From assembly GCA_019787685.1 (NCBI GenBank), contig JAHNUO010000026.1:186001-250000 (forward strand): DNA of 64,000 nucleotides. The letters run 5' to 3'. This DNA comes from Chiua virens (taxonomy: Eukaryota; Basidiomycota; Agaricomycetes; Boletales; Boletaceae). The number at the start of each line of letters is the position of its first letter. Positions within the stretch are counted from its first letter, which is position 1. Of this stretch, positions 34,272 to 46,841 are shown in pieces. The notes below the pieces were generated by a model. That model was not told where the DNA came from. It did no database searches and saw only the letters and a program-made list of their open reading frames with translations. Made by a program: the position numbers and the translations under genes.

Positions 34272-35358
34272 TTACAGTTCATCTCTCGCCGGAGGTTCCG
34301 ACGACTCCGTCAAAAAGTCTGCCGTCCCGTCCACGATCGACTTGAAGTATTTGGCCAACGGTTCATACTTGTTCCCTCCTACACACGATGATTCAGCAAA
34401 CACAGCACGATGAGAACCCAACCAGAAGATGTTACCTTCATATAGAATCGGGACGCTCGACCCCGCGAGGTACACAATTACCTTTGAATATTTGCCCTCT
34501 TCCCGCGTTGTAAATCCCAACGATGCAGCAAACGTCCCCTCCGGATCACTGTGGTGACCAAACGCGAGCTTCTTGTGATAGTTATTCCCGAGGACCTGCC
34601 ACAACAGTGGGAACTTTTTGTCCCTGTTCAACAGAATCACGCGTGTCATGGCCGCGTTCTGTCATGACGCGCGTCAGCCACGTGTGGGTCGAGAAAAGAC
34701 AAGTGGGGCGGAGACGGAGAAGCGGGCCGTGCAGACGGACCTTGTCGAGCCACCCAGGAACGTCATGCGTGTCCGACAACGACGTGATCTTGTTGGGCAC
34801 CGAACGCGAGGCCCACTTGATCATATTGTTTGACGTCCGTTCGCCCATTTCGTATTTCTGTGGTGGTAGCTGACCGCCCCGGGGGAAGACTTTGACGGTC
34901 GGGAAGCCCTGCACCTCCTGTAGGCGCACGTTGAGCGTTCACCTCGAGGCATGTCGACGGGGTTGCTCACCTGGGACGCGCAGAGCTGTCTGTTGGACTC
35001 GGCATCGCAGTCGACGGCGTAGAAGGGTATCAGCGGGCTGAGATTACCGGCAGCTTTACTGTATTCCGGGGCCATTTGTTTACAATGCTGGTCGACAGGT
35101 CTGAGGACCGGAGACTGGATGAGACCAAAGACGAACGACTCACACCACACCATGGAGCCACGAACGCGACGACGCTCGTGCGCTGAATATGTATGTTATA
35201 CGAACAATGTGAAGGATATATGCGCGTACGTTATTCTTCATGACACGTTTGAACCCTTTTGGATCCAGCATTTTGACCTTTGTATCCGGGGGAAAGATCG
35301 CTGCCGACACTAACGTCGGGACGACGAGTAGAATGGGTAGCAATGCGTGTAGCATCAT
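34272..35358 (-). CDS. ER protein disulfide isomerase (P5/MPD1 type), RDEL tail
   Basis: Forms and rearranges disulfides in secretory proteins. The start at 35358 gives a signal peptide (MMLHALLPILLVVPTLVSA), then VKMLDPKGFKRVMKNN. The thioredoxin active site is assembled across an intron: VVAFVAPWCG joins HCKQMAPEYSKAAG, giving the CGHC motif. The next exon has VQGFPTVKVFPRGG with the cis-proline context, and the C-terminal exon has TRVILLNRDKKFPLLW (about 34590-34640). The protein ends in RDEL, an ER-retrieval signal. There is one clear thioredoxin domain plus a C-terminal redox-inactive-like domain, as in P5/MPD1 relatives. Splice sites are all GT-AG with about 50-80-base introns. It is transcribed in the same direction as STT3, 184 bases downstream of it. 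Confidence 0.9.
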
Positions 35359-35542
35359 TGTGGTTGCGCGACAAGAAAGGTTACGAGTGACGTAGCTACA
35401 ATTGGTTGGTCGTGTGCTGACGTGGCAAGATATTCTGCAATTGAGAAAGAAGCCATCGGATATGAGACCATCTAATAAATTATCATATACGCGATTCATC
35501 GCCCATTGCACGTCTGTTTTTTATTCTACGTCCACGCCGACC

Positions 35543-38418
35543 TCACGCGCTCCCGATAGCTTTCCGTCTCGAGATAGGCTTCGAACGCTTACGCTTTTTG
35601 CCCTCAGAAAAGCCGTGGGCCGTTTTATGGTCTCGTCCGAGAATGTCGTCTCCCTTGACCGCGTAGATACGTACGATCCAGTTCTCAGAAGTGAACGCTT
35701 CCTCTACATGAAAGTAAATCGTCAGATACTCCCCCGCAGTTGACGGCTTGTATGCAACTCACCGAGATAGTCCAGCTTGGGCCCATTCAACGGCACCTGC
35801 TGTCCGCGAACCCGATCCGTGGGCTGCTGTCCACCAAACAACTCCGCAAAACGGTAGTACGACATCTTGTACATCAACGATTCTCTCATTGTCGGTGAGG
35901 CCCGGTCGTCGACACGGTATTCCCCTTGGTTGAAGTAGTTGGGTTCCTGGATCTCATCTGGCCATACGCCCTGCGCGATGCGAACCATCCAAAGGAACTT
36001 GTTCAAGTCATCTCCAGAGTAGCCGATGAGGCCACCAAAGATGACCAGCACATAGCTCACATCGTGTTTGCGAAGGATGGGGTATGCCACCTCCTCGGGG
36101 GAGGACATGGCTTTGCCGACAGTGGCGATGTGGGCTACAGAGGTAGTCAAGCAAACCGCCTACAGTGGGCGACTTGAACTCACTGTTATTCCAAGTGTTG
36201 TTGTCCACCAACGTAGGGCGATCGGCCATACCGGCAATCTGGTATCCGTAATCCCACCAGCTCATCACGACCGCATCCTCGGGTGTGTTCTGTCTCAACC
36301 AGTAATACGCTTCTCTAAAATCATCAATGATATGTTGACTTCCATCGGGGTTGGTCGAGGCCAAAACAACAGAGGGGGACGAGTATGCGTTCGAGGTTAC
36401 CCACGTGCAGTGTATGACGAAAAATAAGAGCAGGCAAACGGTGTTGACGAGGACAGTGAACCGAGTGTCGAGACCAAATATGCCCTTGGAGGATTTGGAA
36501 GCGGACTTGTCGGACGCGTGAACGGCGGCTACAGCAGAGGAAGCAACTCCAGAAACGAACTCGCCAAGGGCACCTCCCGGTACTGGTTCCTTTTCTTTTT
36601 CCTTGTTCTTCCTTGCCTTTTTGGGTGGGACGGGCGTAGAAGAGGTAGCGATCGAAGGAGCAGCGTGAGATGCCCCATTTGAACTGTTCGTGCTGGGGGC
36701 TGATGTTGTCGATTGGTTTGTTTCTTTATCTGGCTCGTTGGGGTCAAGATATGTGTCAAGAAGCGACGACAATGCGATTGCAGAGGCCACACAGACGACC
36801 GGTGTCAGGGTTAACATAAGACGAACCATGACGCCGGCAAAGTAGCTCGCGACCACAGCGTAAATGATGACGAATATGTGCTCATCACGGAGAGAGCGGA
36901 AGCACAATACAACACCGGCAGGGAATAGGAAGATGAGGAACTGAAGATCCATAAAGAATGAAGGCCATGCCGTGGGCTGGTGTTCGGAAACTGAGGCAAT
37001 GATGGGGATGTACCTGCGATATTTGACATGTCAGATGGATAGACCCTTGAGAAGAAAACACAAACTTTTTAGCATAACCGGTATCCCACAACGAATAGAA
37101 ACGGCCGGTCCACGGTGCGATCCAACCCTTGTATGTGAGTCCGACAATAGCGGAGAAACCAAGGACTCCAATGGCCACTACGGTAGCAAACAAAAGCTCC
37201 TGGAATTGCTTTGAGGAGACATGAGAACGGACAAGCTGTGCAAAAGCAACAATTTGCAAGAGTCCGAATACCCCTGATGATATGAATAGTAAGCGGAGCT
37301 CGATGAATGAATGAAATGCAGAAAGTTACCCAGGGCGGCCATGTGTTCACTTGTGCGGACGGGCTGAAAACCAACGAAGGGGACTTGCATGCTCGCAAGG
37401 GTACCGATAGAATACCAAGTGGAGTATGCGACGTATAGCCGGTTCGAGTATCGACCCATGAGAAGGAGAACGAGTGCATGAAGAGGGATCATGTTGGTGA
37501 TGAACGCATAACCACCTGCCAAGATCTAGCATCAATCTTGGGAGCGGAAAGTAGAAATGGGCATACGAACCCCATGCGGCAACCATGTAGAAGTAAAAGA
37601 CGGCGGTGATGGCACCGAAAAACGCGCTCCCTTGCTTAAGTGCTTTGATCCAGCCGAAGAAAGTAAACATGAGAAGAAATATGGCAATGGCTTCATTATC
37701 GTATGACCCAGCCACTGAACGTGATATGTAACCAGGGACGATGCCAATGAAGGCTGCTGCCAACAAGCCGGCGCTGTCGTCCTTCATTTCTCTCGTGAAC
37801 CTAGCAATGGCCATCAATAATGTCATTGACAAAGGAAGGGGGGAATGGTTACATGTAAGTTGCCCATGCAGTTAAAGCACTGAAACCTGGAGCTAGAAGG
37901 ACACAGACGTTACGAATGTCGACCGGAAGGTTCAAAGCGTGAAGGATATTGTATATGACACCACTTGTGGCCATAAGACCGGGGTAGATTGTTCCACCAA
38001 CCACGCGACCGAGGGGGTACCATGCTGTTGGATCGAACCAGTTCCAAAATGCCTACGGACAAAATAAGAATCTTGTTTTGTTCAAAGGCGATAAGAGGGC
38101 CTACGTAGAAGCCCTTGGAGGCGAGAACTCTGGTAGCGCGACTGGGACACGTTAGCAGGAGTTTAGAGGGTGAAAACGATGCAAGACACACTAGTTAAAC
38201 CATGGATCGCTGAGAAGAAAGGAGTGAGAACGAGACAAGCCAAGTAAATGGAAGACATACAATTCGTGGATGATACTCTCAAAGTTTACGACCGCGAAGA
38301 GACGGGAAGCGATAGCAGCACCTGATATGAGGCCGAGGGCAAGGATGCGAAGGAAAGAAGCGGTATTTGATACGACGACTGGAGAAATATTGTCAGGGAG
38401 CGGGTAAACAGTCGGCAT
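35543..38418 (-). CDS. STT3: Oligosaccharyltransferase catalytic subunit STT3
   Basis: Transfers the lipid-linked glycan to Asn in N-x-S/T sequons at the ER membrane. The start is [13 protein letters not shown] at 38418; an in-frame upstream ATG at 38544 would add a non-conserved leader. Conserved blocks in order: [15 protein letters not shown] with DPWFNFRATRVL (about 38100-38220, the first Asp-rich luminal loop), [38 protein letters not shown] (about 37680-37740), [32 protein letters not shown] (about 37000-37080), a ser/thr- and lysine-rich loop (about 36500-36750), [17 protein letters not shown] with the WWDYG hallmark (about 36230-36280) and [17 protein letters not shown]. The C-terminus after the last intron is basic. 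All catalytic hallmarks are present; the gene looks functional. Confidence 0.97.
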
Positions 38419-38695
38419 GGCCGGTACTGTGTCTGCTACTGCGCGCGCAAGTTCAAGCCAAGAGCGGTGGGTAAGTCGACGTGTCAGTGATCGACCCCCA
38501 AAAGAGGGGTGGTAAATGACATAGCTGCACGTGTGTCTCATCACTTGCGTGCGGAAGCCTCGAGGCCTACCGCCTGTATCTGCGCCGCCTCCTCATATAA
38601 GACCCCGTCGATTAACCCTTGAGTAACCCACAACTCCTACCACCTTGTCGACGATAATCAATCACCCAGCATCTAGCTTGTCCCGTCTGTCTGCA
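38419..38695. promoter_or_regulatory. Compact divergent promoter, STT3 / RanBP1-domain gene
   Basis: 277 bases separate the two divergent start codons, so the promoters are shared or abutting. A TATA-like ATATAAG lies at about 38595. Other transcription-factor sites cannot be claimed from the sequence alone. Confidence 0.45.
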
Positions 38696-40439
38696 ATGCT
38701 GCCCATCCCCGACTTTCACTTTGCCTTCTACGGTATAGCTACCGTCGCAGCGACGCTCGGTTATGCTTGCGCACGACGAGCTGCCATTTCCCTCGCTTCC
38801 CCTTCGGACAGAGCGTGAGTCACCGACAGTCAGCCTCCCTCAAAAACAGTAACGCATAGCGGCCGATAGCGACGTCGAGGCTGGCCCACCCGAAGAACGC
38901 TCCCTTAAGCGCAAGCTCGATGACTCTGATGAGAACGAGGTTGATACAGAAGAACAATCTCGACCGATGAAACGAAACAGGACTCCACCCTCCGACCTGC
39001 ATGAATCAGACGAGGACGTACGTACTTGACACATTGCTTCCACCCTTCGGTTCCCGTTCGTTTGCTTATCAAGATTAAAGTTCAACCAGGAATGGGAGGT
39101 CGTCGTGGCTCCACCCCCCTATGAAGTGGTTGTTGGGCTCCGACAGCCACGAGAGCCGCTACTAGATAAAGCCGTCATCTCCATCCTCACTCATGATCAA
39201 GCCGTCACACCCGTTCGAGAGGTAGGACCATATTCACATTTCCGGAGTTCATATTTGAGGGCGTTTTCCCAGCCTACTCCACCATCACATACGGTGCCCT
39301 CGTCACAGCCGGAGGCGAAGGGGGTTGAAACAGGGCGCTGTCCCACTCCACAACCCCCTCAAGCTGGCGTATCCCCAAATGAGCCGGCAATTCCACCACC
39401 ATGTCCTATCACACCACCCAAACCTGCTCCTCCAGCCAAAAGTGGATCAGCGAATGCTTTCTCCGCATTCTCTGGATCCAATTCACCATTTTCTTCCTAC
39501 TCTAACGCCTCGGGAGCTTCGCCCTTTGCAGCATCTAGCAAGCCTGTCAAGGCTGCTCCAGTATGGCGATGCAACAGCAACAATGATGGTGAATCCGACC
39601 TGTTTGGTCAGGCAAGTCCCACGAACGCCCTTGCACCATCACCAAATGACGTTCTCTCATCTGTGAGGACCGAGTCTAAAAGTTCTCTCGGAATTTTTAG
39701 TGAAACGCCTTCCTCTGGTCAATCTTCCAATTGTAAGCGATTTATACTTGTTCGGACGATATCTACTTTTCGGTGTGTACTCAGGGTCTGCGTAGATATG
39801 ACAGGCGAGGAAGACGAAAGCGTGGAGGCTGAGCTCAAGGGTGTAAAACTCTTCATTAAGCGCGGGCGCAAAGAGTTTATCGATGGCATGTATGGGCATA
39901 TCAAACTCCTCGCTCAAAAGTCCGCGCCCCCAAAAGTAGACAACGAGGACTCCCAGGGCTCCGAGGCTGACACTAATTCTCGAACCCGTCTACGTAAGTC
40001 ACGTCCGCCTGGAACTTGGGCCACCGATCGTTAAATTCCGCGTCACCTTTACCCTGGCATCACCTTACGACAAATTGATCGTCGCGCGCAGTCTTTCGCC
40101 GTGATCCGTTGGGACAAGTCTCGATGAATGTTGGGTTGCACCCAACGGTACGGTGTCACTTTGATGCAGCGGAAAACATTCTGCGTGTCATTCTGATGGA
40201 ACAAGTCACGGCGGACGGAAGCAGTTCCGAGGACGTCGTTGTCTACGCCTTGAAGGTCAGTTCACACACCGCTCCTTTCTGTGGACTTACAGGACCCACG
40301 ATTCACGTTGCCCACGCAGCCTGGCCGCGTCCAGAAGGCAGACTTTCAATCCTTTTCCAAGACGCTGTGCGATCACGAAGGACTCAAGTCAAAGGCGGTC
40401 TCGAGTTCAGGAAACTCTGACGATGCCACGGCATCGTGA
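38696..40439 (+). CDS. RanBP1-domain protein (Hba1/Yrb2-like)
   Basis: Ran-binding proteins of this type help RanGTP-dependent nuclear export. The start ATG at 38696 gives a hydrophobic N-terminus (FHFAFYGIATVAATLGYAC), then an acidic/basic region with a KRKL and PMKRNR cluster suitable as a nuclear localisation signal. A long Ser/Pro/Phe-rich stretch follows with scattered FG-like FS/FG dipeptides (39300-39720). After introns comes MTGEEDESVEAELKGVKLF (about 39798), then VSMNVGLHPTVRCHFDAAEN and LRVILMEQV (about 40110-40200), which is the Ran-binding fold. It ends SSSGNSDDATAS at 40439. The hydrophobic N-terminus is odd for a soluble nuclear factor and could anchor it to the nuclear envelope. 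Assignment to Hba1/Yrb2 rests on domain order only. Confidence 0.8.
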
Positions 40440-41249
40440 TATAGGGAGGTTCATCCCGTTTGGCTTTTTTCTTCTCGGAAAAAAGCCACTTTTACGATAC
40501 TCCTCGCCGATCAGGGTGGGAACGCAGGTCGTTCCAAGTTCCTTGGGTTGCGGAGAGCTGGCTGTTTCGCGCACTTGTGAGCGTTCACGTCACGGACTTG
40601 GACGACCTACGACGCGTTCGCATGTGGATGTTTTAGTATGATATATAACAGTGTCGGTGATAGGTGTATGGACGATACATAAGTGAAATCTAACGACCGA
40701 TTCGCAAATGGAACATCGTAATAGTACGGTTTACAGAACGATGGCCCCGCATCCGCATGCCTTGATCACTGAGTTGACCCGGGTAGGGAACTTTCGACGG
40801 GAAATTTGTAGAGGCGGAATCATTACGTATAATTGACATTCCATTACAAATCCCCTACCTCTGTGCCAACATTTCTCGAGGTCAGGTCAGACTGCGATGT
40901 CATCGGTGTGGTTCTACAGGCTTCAGGACGAACTGTTTTGTGGTACAGCGTCTTCATCAATCTCCCGCAATGTAATCATCGTGGATAGAAACGAGAAGTT
41001 CAAGTGTCGGGTCACTTCAAGTCGTTATCTGTGTTCATTTTAAAACCGACTCTGGGCTTGAGCATCTCCGGGTGTGCTGGCTACTATCACTGAAGTACTG
41101 AAGGACGGGGTAACCCCGATGAAACTCAAGTACGGTCACGTACCGTTTGCAATCGATCGTACTGACATGTTCGGATACGTAGTACAAACCTGCCTGCTTT
41201 AAACCTTTTCATCGCTCGAACTAACATAATTACTATACTTGAATCCATC
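40440..41249. other. Intergenic between convergent genes
   Basis: About 810 bases hold the 3' ends of two convergent genes. I see no ORF with recognisable motifs, no tandem repeat and no element terminus. Confidence 0.6.
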
Positions 41250-44088
41250 TCAACCGTTCATATGGCGTGCTTCCCTAGACCAGCCAAACTGCACTCGGTC
41301 CTCGAGTCTCTCCAAATATGTCGGGCCAGGAGGACATGAGAGTCTCATATACAAGTCCTTGAGAATTTCGCTGAGGTTGGCATGGCTCCTGAGGAACGGA
41401 TACGTCTTTTCATGAAGACCAGGTGCATAGATGCGCAGACACGTATCCTTGTCCTTGTCCTTGCGGGCTAAGCTAACACTCAGGTCTGAGTCTTGCATCT
41501 TAAGGTCTACCAATATAGCGATGTAAGGTGGGCCACGATAGTCAGGGGCAATACTCTTATGCCGTCGCTTGATCTTGGACAGACTGGGATGCTGAGAGCG
41601 GTTTCGAGCCTTGTCTGAAATAAGAATGTGGGACATTCCCTGATGCTTGGATTTCAAACCCGGTTTGAAGTACATCGGAATGACTTTGTCAATCGCGGGT
41701 TGCCCATGACAACACTGGATAGCGCTTGTTCGTGCCCAGAGGCTCGCAGTCCAATCATCGATACTATGGGTGAGATCAGCACCGCATTCAGATCGGACAT
41801 CACGCATGTAACTCACGACAATTGCTCCTCGTGCTCCCCCCTCGGCGTGATATCGAAACCCATCGAAACCCAGTGGGAAAAGTTAATATACGCATTCTCG
41901 AACTTCTTTCTGGTTCCTGGGACGGCGTCCCAGACTCGCGACCCAAAAACGAACTCTAGGAATTCTGTGACCAGCACTGGAGAACAGTCCAAGAGCTTGC
42001 TGCTTGGATCGACGACGACCCTCTCGCGAACAAACAAATCCTTTGCCAAGAGCCAGAGCAAACGGCTGACTAGCTCCCCAATATCCCCGACGTTAACCAC
42101 GCTATTCTTAGCCAGATATTCCAGACTGCGGAAAGCGGAAAGCATGTTGTCCTTGGTGTGTAGCAAATTGGCAGCAGCGCACGATAGAATGGGCTCTGAA
42201 GGATAGGTGGTGTAGCTCCAGATTCGGTCCTCGGTTGTCTTGATGCAGACGCGAAGATGACTTGCAACCAGATTCTCGACGTAACGAACAGCGTTGCGGT
42301 GACCAAAAGCAATGTCGAGACCGAACCTTTGAGCGAGGACGGCGAATGCCTGGTGGTCAAGCCGTAGGTCAAAGGCTTCCGTTCCGCACAATTTCTGTTC
42401 AGCTAAACGAACGATATCTAAGAGTGAGGTCCTTTCGTCTTCCGACAGTGACATCCATCTGTGAATCGATTAGCGGATGCCAACACAAAAACCAGAAATA
42501 AGTACGCACAATGGACGGCCATATTGAATGATGTGTTCCCCAGTTGGAATATCATCTAGCTTGACCTTAACAGCCTCGAGTGATGGAGCATGCTGATCCC
42601 ATCCAAGCTGTGTAAATGGCGGGAAAAGGAGCTGTCCCTTTCTAGCCACCCTCTGGGAGGGATCTGGGACCATTTGATTGAAGAACACGGTAAACCAATG
42701 GTGTCACGTACGTAGTGCTTGAGGTGACGCAAAGTGTGCAGCTTTTGACGTGGTTGAGGCGAACACTACCCAGACCGGATGCGGCATGCCAGTGGCGGAA
42801 TATTCCTTGATGACCCGGAGTAACACCGTTGCCATGAGGACCGAATCGGAACCGGAAATCTCGTTTTCATGCAAGGCGTGAGCCTCGTCAAGGGCAATCA
42901 CCAGCCTGGGTCTGTTCTTCCCCCTCTCTAGGGGCTCAATCCTACCCACCATCTTCTCGTAGTACTTCTTCATGATGTCGGTGGACGAGGACGAAGACAT
43001 TTCTTTTTGAACCTTTTGAGTAGCAATATGACAATGAAATTTATTTGGTAAATTCACTGTACTCACATTGGTAAATTCTTCTTCGAAGTCTAGAAAAAAC
43101 TTGATACGAGCAATGTTCTCGATGTCGCGCATGTCTTCACACCAATCAAAGGTCCACGGCTGATACTTGCCAAGGGTTTTGAACACCGCTGCAAAAAATG
43201 CAAGACACCGCATATAGTAGTTGTGTTCAGTCTCGCAATGTGCAGTAAGAATGTCTGCAGGTATATAATCCCGGGGAGGATATGCTTCGGTGTCGCGTGA
43301 GGATCGGATGTTCATGTATAGTACGCAAACATTCTTTTTTCCGAGCTGCATGGAAGCGTACGTGTCAACTCCATCGTCAGGCACGATGTGAGATTTACCT
43401 CAAGCATTAAACGCGTCTTTCCACAACCCGAGCTCTGGACTACGGAGCAAAACTTGCCATAATACTGGTTTGGATGATTGTTGAATGCCTTGTCATTTTG
43501 CTCGAGATAGTTGAAAAATGCTTCGAGGGCATCGCCTCGGAAAGGGCGACTCAAAGCAGCCCTCAATTTACTGAGGCGCTCCGGGGAAATATTTTCTATG
43601 GATGTCAACGTAAGGACAGGTCCCCACTGGCAGAAAAACTTGAACTCACGTCGTACTGTAGTGGGTTGAAGAATGGCTACGGATGATGAGCGGGTTAATT
43701 AAAAGATAACGACGTGCAAGCGTGATTAATGGGTACCGAGTCTGCGAATGTTGCGGTATGACTTTTCTTTCCAAGCACTCTCTATCTCAGACTCCATCCA
43801 GGAGTGATCCTTCAAGAGGTTCTTCTGGCTCCGATGGTCGGCATACTTACGATCCAGTCGAGGGTCCTTCTCAATTATGGCATCGAGCACTGCGAGCAGG
43901 TCTCCGAGTGATGGGTTCACTCGCCACTCTGCAGACCGTTGTTCGGCCAGAACCTGTTGCACCTCCTCATCCATTCGACCATGATCACCATCGTTGAAGC
44001 TGTCATCCTGGATAAGATCACGGGAAGAAGAAGGCTTCATATCGACATCCATAGTAGTTGGATCAGTTTGGGTGGTATCGACGTCCAT
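41250..44088 (-). CDS. P-loop NTPase of an uncharacterised fungal family, nuclease-like tail possible
   Basis: Start ATG at 44088 (MDVDTTQTDPTTMDVDM). After an N-terminal helical region and two introns comes NISPERLSKLRAALSRPFRG (about 43545-43605), then the nucleotide-binding loop QSSGCGKTRLMLE (about 43400-43440), VCVLYMNIRSS, CLAFFAAVF, and a Walker B-like RPRLVIALDEAHAL with DEAH (about 42880-42930). The strand-end segment VWVVFASTTSKAAHF follows. The C-terminal half has FVLAQRFGLD-like and conserved blocks ending in QCCHGQPAIDKVIPMYFK (about 41680-41740), GMSHILISDKAR (about 41610-41640) and YIAILVDLKMQDSDL. The ID...DK and DLK spacing is reminiscent of PD-(D/E)XK nuclease cores, but that is a guess. 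Similar NTPase-plus-tail proteins are abundant in Agaricomycetes and have no known function; some resemble Crinkler-type proteins in layout. Frames look intact. Confidence 0.65.
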
Positions 44089-44868
44089 GGCGGAAGCTCA
44101 GTGAGTCGGGATTAGGGGCGCGTTAGGGGATCAAATATTGCAAAGATATTCCCACGCAACTCTGATTGGTTCTCCTTTCTTTCAAGTATTGCATCTGCTT
44201 CCACATGGAAAGGTCTGACCGTGTGGGAGGGCTTGAGCGAGCACGACTGATTGCGACGACGAAAGTTACTGACGTCGGCATATTCTCCCGCCCTCCCCCT
44301 GCGTTTTTCTCGCGCCCTTGTTAATAGCTAACTCGGCCACCATTGGTCCTGGGAGTTCTTTTTAAATCAGGCCGACCTTTTCGGCGTGGGAAAAACAACA
44401 TTCCGTCTACTTTAATCGTCCTGCGAGATCCTGGAGTGAGGACAATATGGGTTGAAACGCGTTTCAAAAAATTTACCGACGATGGTGCGTATAGTAGGTT
44501 CAACATACATTGGTCGACAATTGATAAATTGACAGTTTACTTCACGAACAGTAGTTTCAGATCACCCTACTTTACTTTGATCTTTTCAGGGTCTCAGTGC
44601 GTGGACGGGCGATCCAGACAGCGGACCTAGAAAGCCGAGATATATAGCATATTCCCATCGCCATTCCTGTACATCCATTTGGTATTCGCGAATTCTGCTC
44701 CGCATGGTACGTCCACCTGAAACTTGCCGCACTGTAACATGACAACGTGTCATCTCGTCAGATGACGACACCAAACAGACTGTTGCGAGGTGTCGAGAAT
44801 TATCGATTGAATATCCAAATACTAAACGTTCGTTTTGCTTTCTCAATAGGGTCAACCTGGTCATCGTG
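44089..44868. other. Divergent intergenic region
   Basis: About 780 bases separate the divergent NTPase and first DUF6533 gene, so both promoters are expected. The stretch GGACGGGCGATCCAGACAGC at about 44606-44625 has a diverged match at about 49436-49455 upstream of the third DUF6533 gene, so upstream sequence was duplicated along with the genes. No recognisable coding gene is present. Confidence 0.5.
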
Positions 44869-46611
44869 ATGTCTGTGCCCCCAGTTTTTCTAAGCCATTT
44901 ATTGATTCGCAAGTGAGTGTTCCAAACTGCGTAGCTTCACCTCGTCACAGTTGACTTCTTCATTCAAGGTCAGTTGCCTTCGCAGGAAATACATTACTTC
45001 TGTACGATTACTTTCTTACCCTGCCCCTCGAGGTCCGTTCATGCAACAACCATTGTATATTGCTCGGTAGAAACGATTTTATAGGTATCCTATATCTGGA
45101 AATCTCCGTGGTCGCTGGTCAAAGTTCTCTTTCTGGTCAACCGGTATGGAAATTTGGTAGGACAGACAGTCGTTATGCTAGAAGAGACCGGCTTTCTAAG
45201 TCATGGTTCACAACAAGTACGGTTCCTCGGGTTTTCTTCATCCCCTTTAAGGCTCACTCAACTTCAGTTTTGCGGGGCATTCCAACTATACTCCGCAATC
45301 CTTGCAATCCTGTCGGGAGAATCAATCCGTTGTGGGTACCTCAATCACAAAGCACAATATGCATTTTTTGATAGCTACGCATAGTTTTGGTTGTGTTGCG
45401 TGCCTGCGCGATCTTAAGAATCAAGCGCAGCATTGCGGTGCTGTTGAACGCATTGTATGTCATTTACGGTATAGGTATGCTTGTGATGGCGAACTACTTG
45501 AAGAAAAATATTCATCGTGTGTATTATCTCTCCCGTTCTATTGATGTCGATGACCGTAATCATCGGCAGCTTTGCCGTTCATGTATCTGAACGAAACCGG
45601 TATATGCTATAGTCCGATACCTCGTACGTCACCTATTTTTATTGTCACATTCGGTCTCATTCGACTGTAGCCAATAGTGTGAGCTCGTTTTTTTCTCCCG
45701 ACAGATGTCGAAGGTCACTACAGCTTTGGGCCCTTTAGTGGATAATAATGACAATAGTGTGAGTAAAGCACGATAAAAGTCAGCATGCACAGCTCTCACG
45801 AACAACAGGCTAATCCTCGATACCTTTATATTCTCAATTGTATGCTTTCGGCTTTCCAAAATGCTGTGGGATTCCCGTCGCGCCCCCCCGTCGCAGTTGA
45901 TCCGCCTTCTCGCACGAGATGGTGAGGACAGCACAACCCCTTGGTTATTCCCTTCATTTTGATCCATCTACCAGCTTTATTGTTTTATATCGTAAGACAC
46001 CTGGAGAATTCCTGAAAGTGACATCCTGACGAGTATGTAGGCTGCCGTGTTTAATGCCGTGTTCACTATCGTATGCTGGTACGTCGTTTTGTGGAGATAT
46101 TACATCGTTCATCTCTCACTCGGGGGCATGATCAGGACTGTGTACAGTCAGGTAAGGATCACACATCGATGCCTCGTCGATATGTGAGACTGATGAGCCA
46201 GCAAAAAGGATCCAAGAAGCTTCATTCAAGACTCGTGAGTGGGCCAACGACGGACGTATCCAAACTTCTGATGTTATGCTTGCTTATAGGGTCACAAATC
46301 CTTTTCTCTCGGTTGTCGGACAACGTCTTGTACTCAACCTTCGGAGACTTGGTGCGCGGCCGTACTCGATACAGGACTTTAGCTTCAGCCGCGACGTCAA
46401 CAGACACATGTCAGTCACGGTGGATCGACAAGTATGGTGCCAGTCGGATCATGCGGACAAGGAGACAACGAATCCGACGATGAATCACCCCGTTGACCAT
46501 AATTATGAAACGGAATGGGTCGATGGTCTCGATGAGGAGGCATATGAGCTGTGCGTGTTACCACAGGACTTGCATTTGGAAAATGCGGGACAGGTCGTGG
46601 ATGGAACTTGA
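44869..46611 (+). CDS. DUF6533-family membrane protein, tandem copy 1
   Basis: Start ATG at 44869 (MSVPPVFLSHLLIR); an intron then joins the hallmark exon SVAFAGNTLLLYDYFLTLPLE (about 44970-45030). Next comes VSYIWKSPWSLVKVLFLVNR plus YGNLVGQTVVMLEETG (about 45090-45210). Later exons give FQLYSAILAILSGESIR, VLRACAILRIKRSIAV, an exon around 46035-46150 with AVFNAVFTIVCWYVVLWRYY, and the C-terminal exon VTNPFLSVVGQRLVLNLRRL (about 46280) ending at 46611. Seven hydrophobic segments are expected. Function is unknown; the family is abundant in mushroom-forming fungi. The exon plan matches the next two genes and the minus-strand gene at 2201-3935. Confidence 0.8.
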
Positions 46612-46756
46612 AGGTGACACCCATTCTTGCACCAAGTTTGCGGGAGGGGAACAATGAGGACAGTTGACAGTCGTGTCGGATTACCTTAGACTAATCTTTT
46701 TATTTGGACGCAGCAATGTATGGGGATGCATGGAAGTGATGGACAGTTGTATGTAA

Positions 46757-46841
46757 GGTCTCACTTGGTGCAGTGATTAAGTAACTGTTATCTGATTTGA
46801 GTCCGAGTCAGGGGCCCGGGTTACATTCCCACCCCAACTTG
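46757..46841 (+). ncRNA. tRNA-like sequence, probable SINE head or pseudo-tRNA
   Basis: TTGGTGCAGTGATTAAGTAA resembles a polymerase III A box (TRGYNNARNNG type), and CCCGGGTTACATTCCCACC resembles a B box and T-arm (GGTTCRANYCC) with one base changed. Their spacing is about right for a long-variable-arm tRNA. The 5' and 3' ends do not form a good acceptor stem, so I read this as a tRNA-derived SINE fragment or decayed tRNA gene. No clear A-rich tail follows. Confidence 0.4.

Noticed and set aside
46757..46841. Functional tRNA gene
   Set aside because: Acceptor-stem ends do not pair well and the T-loop is altered, so it is listed only as tRNA-like.
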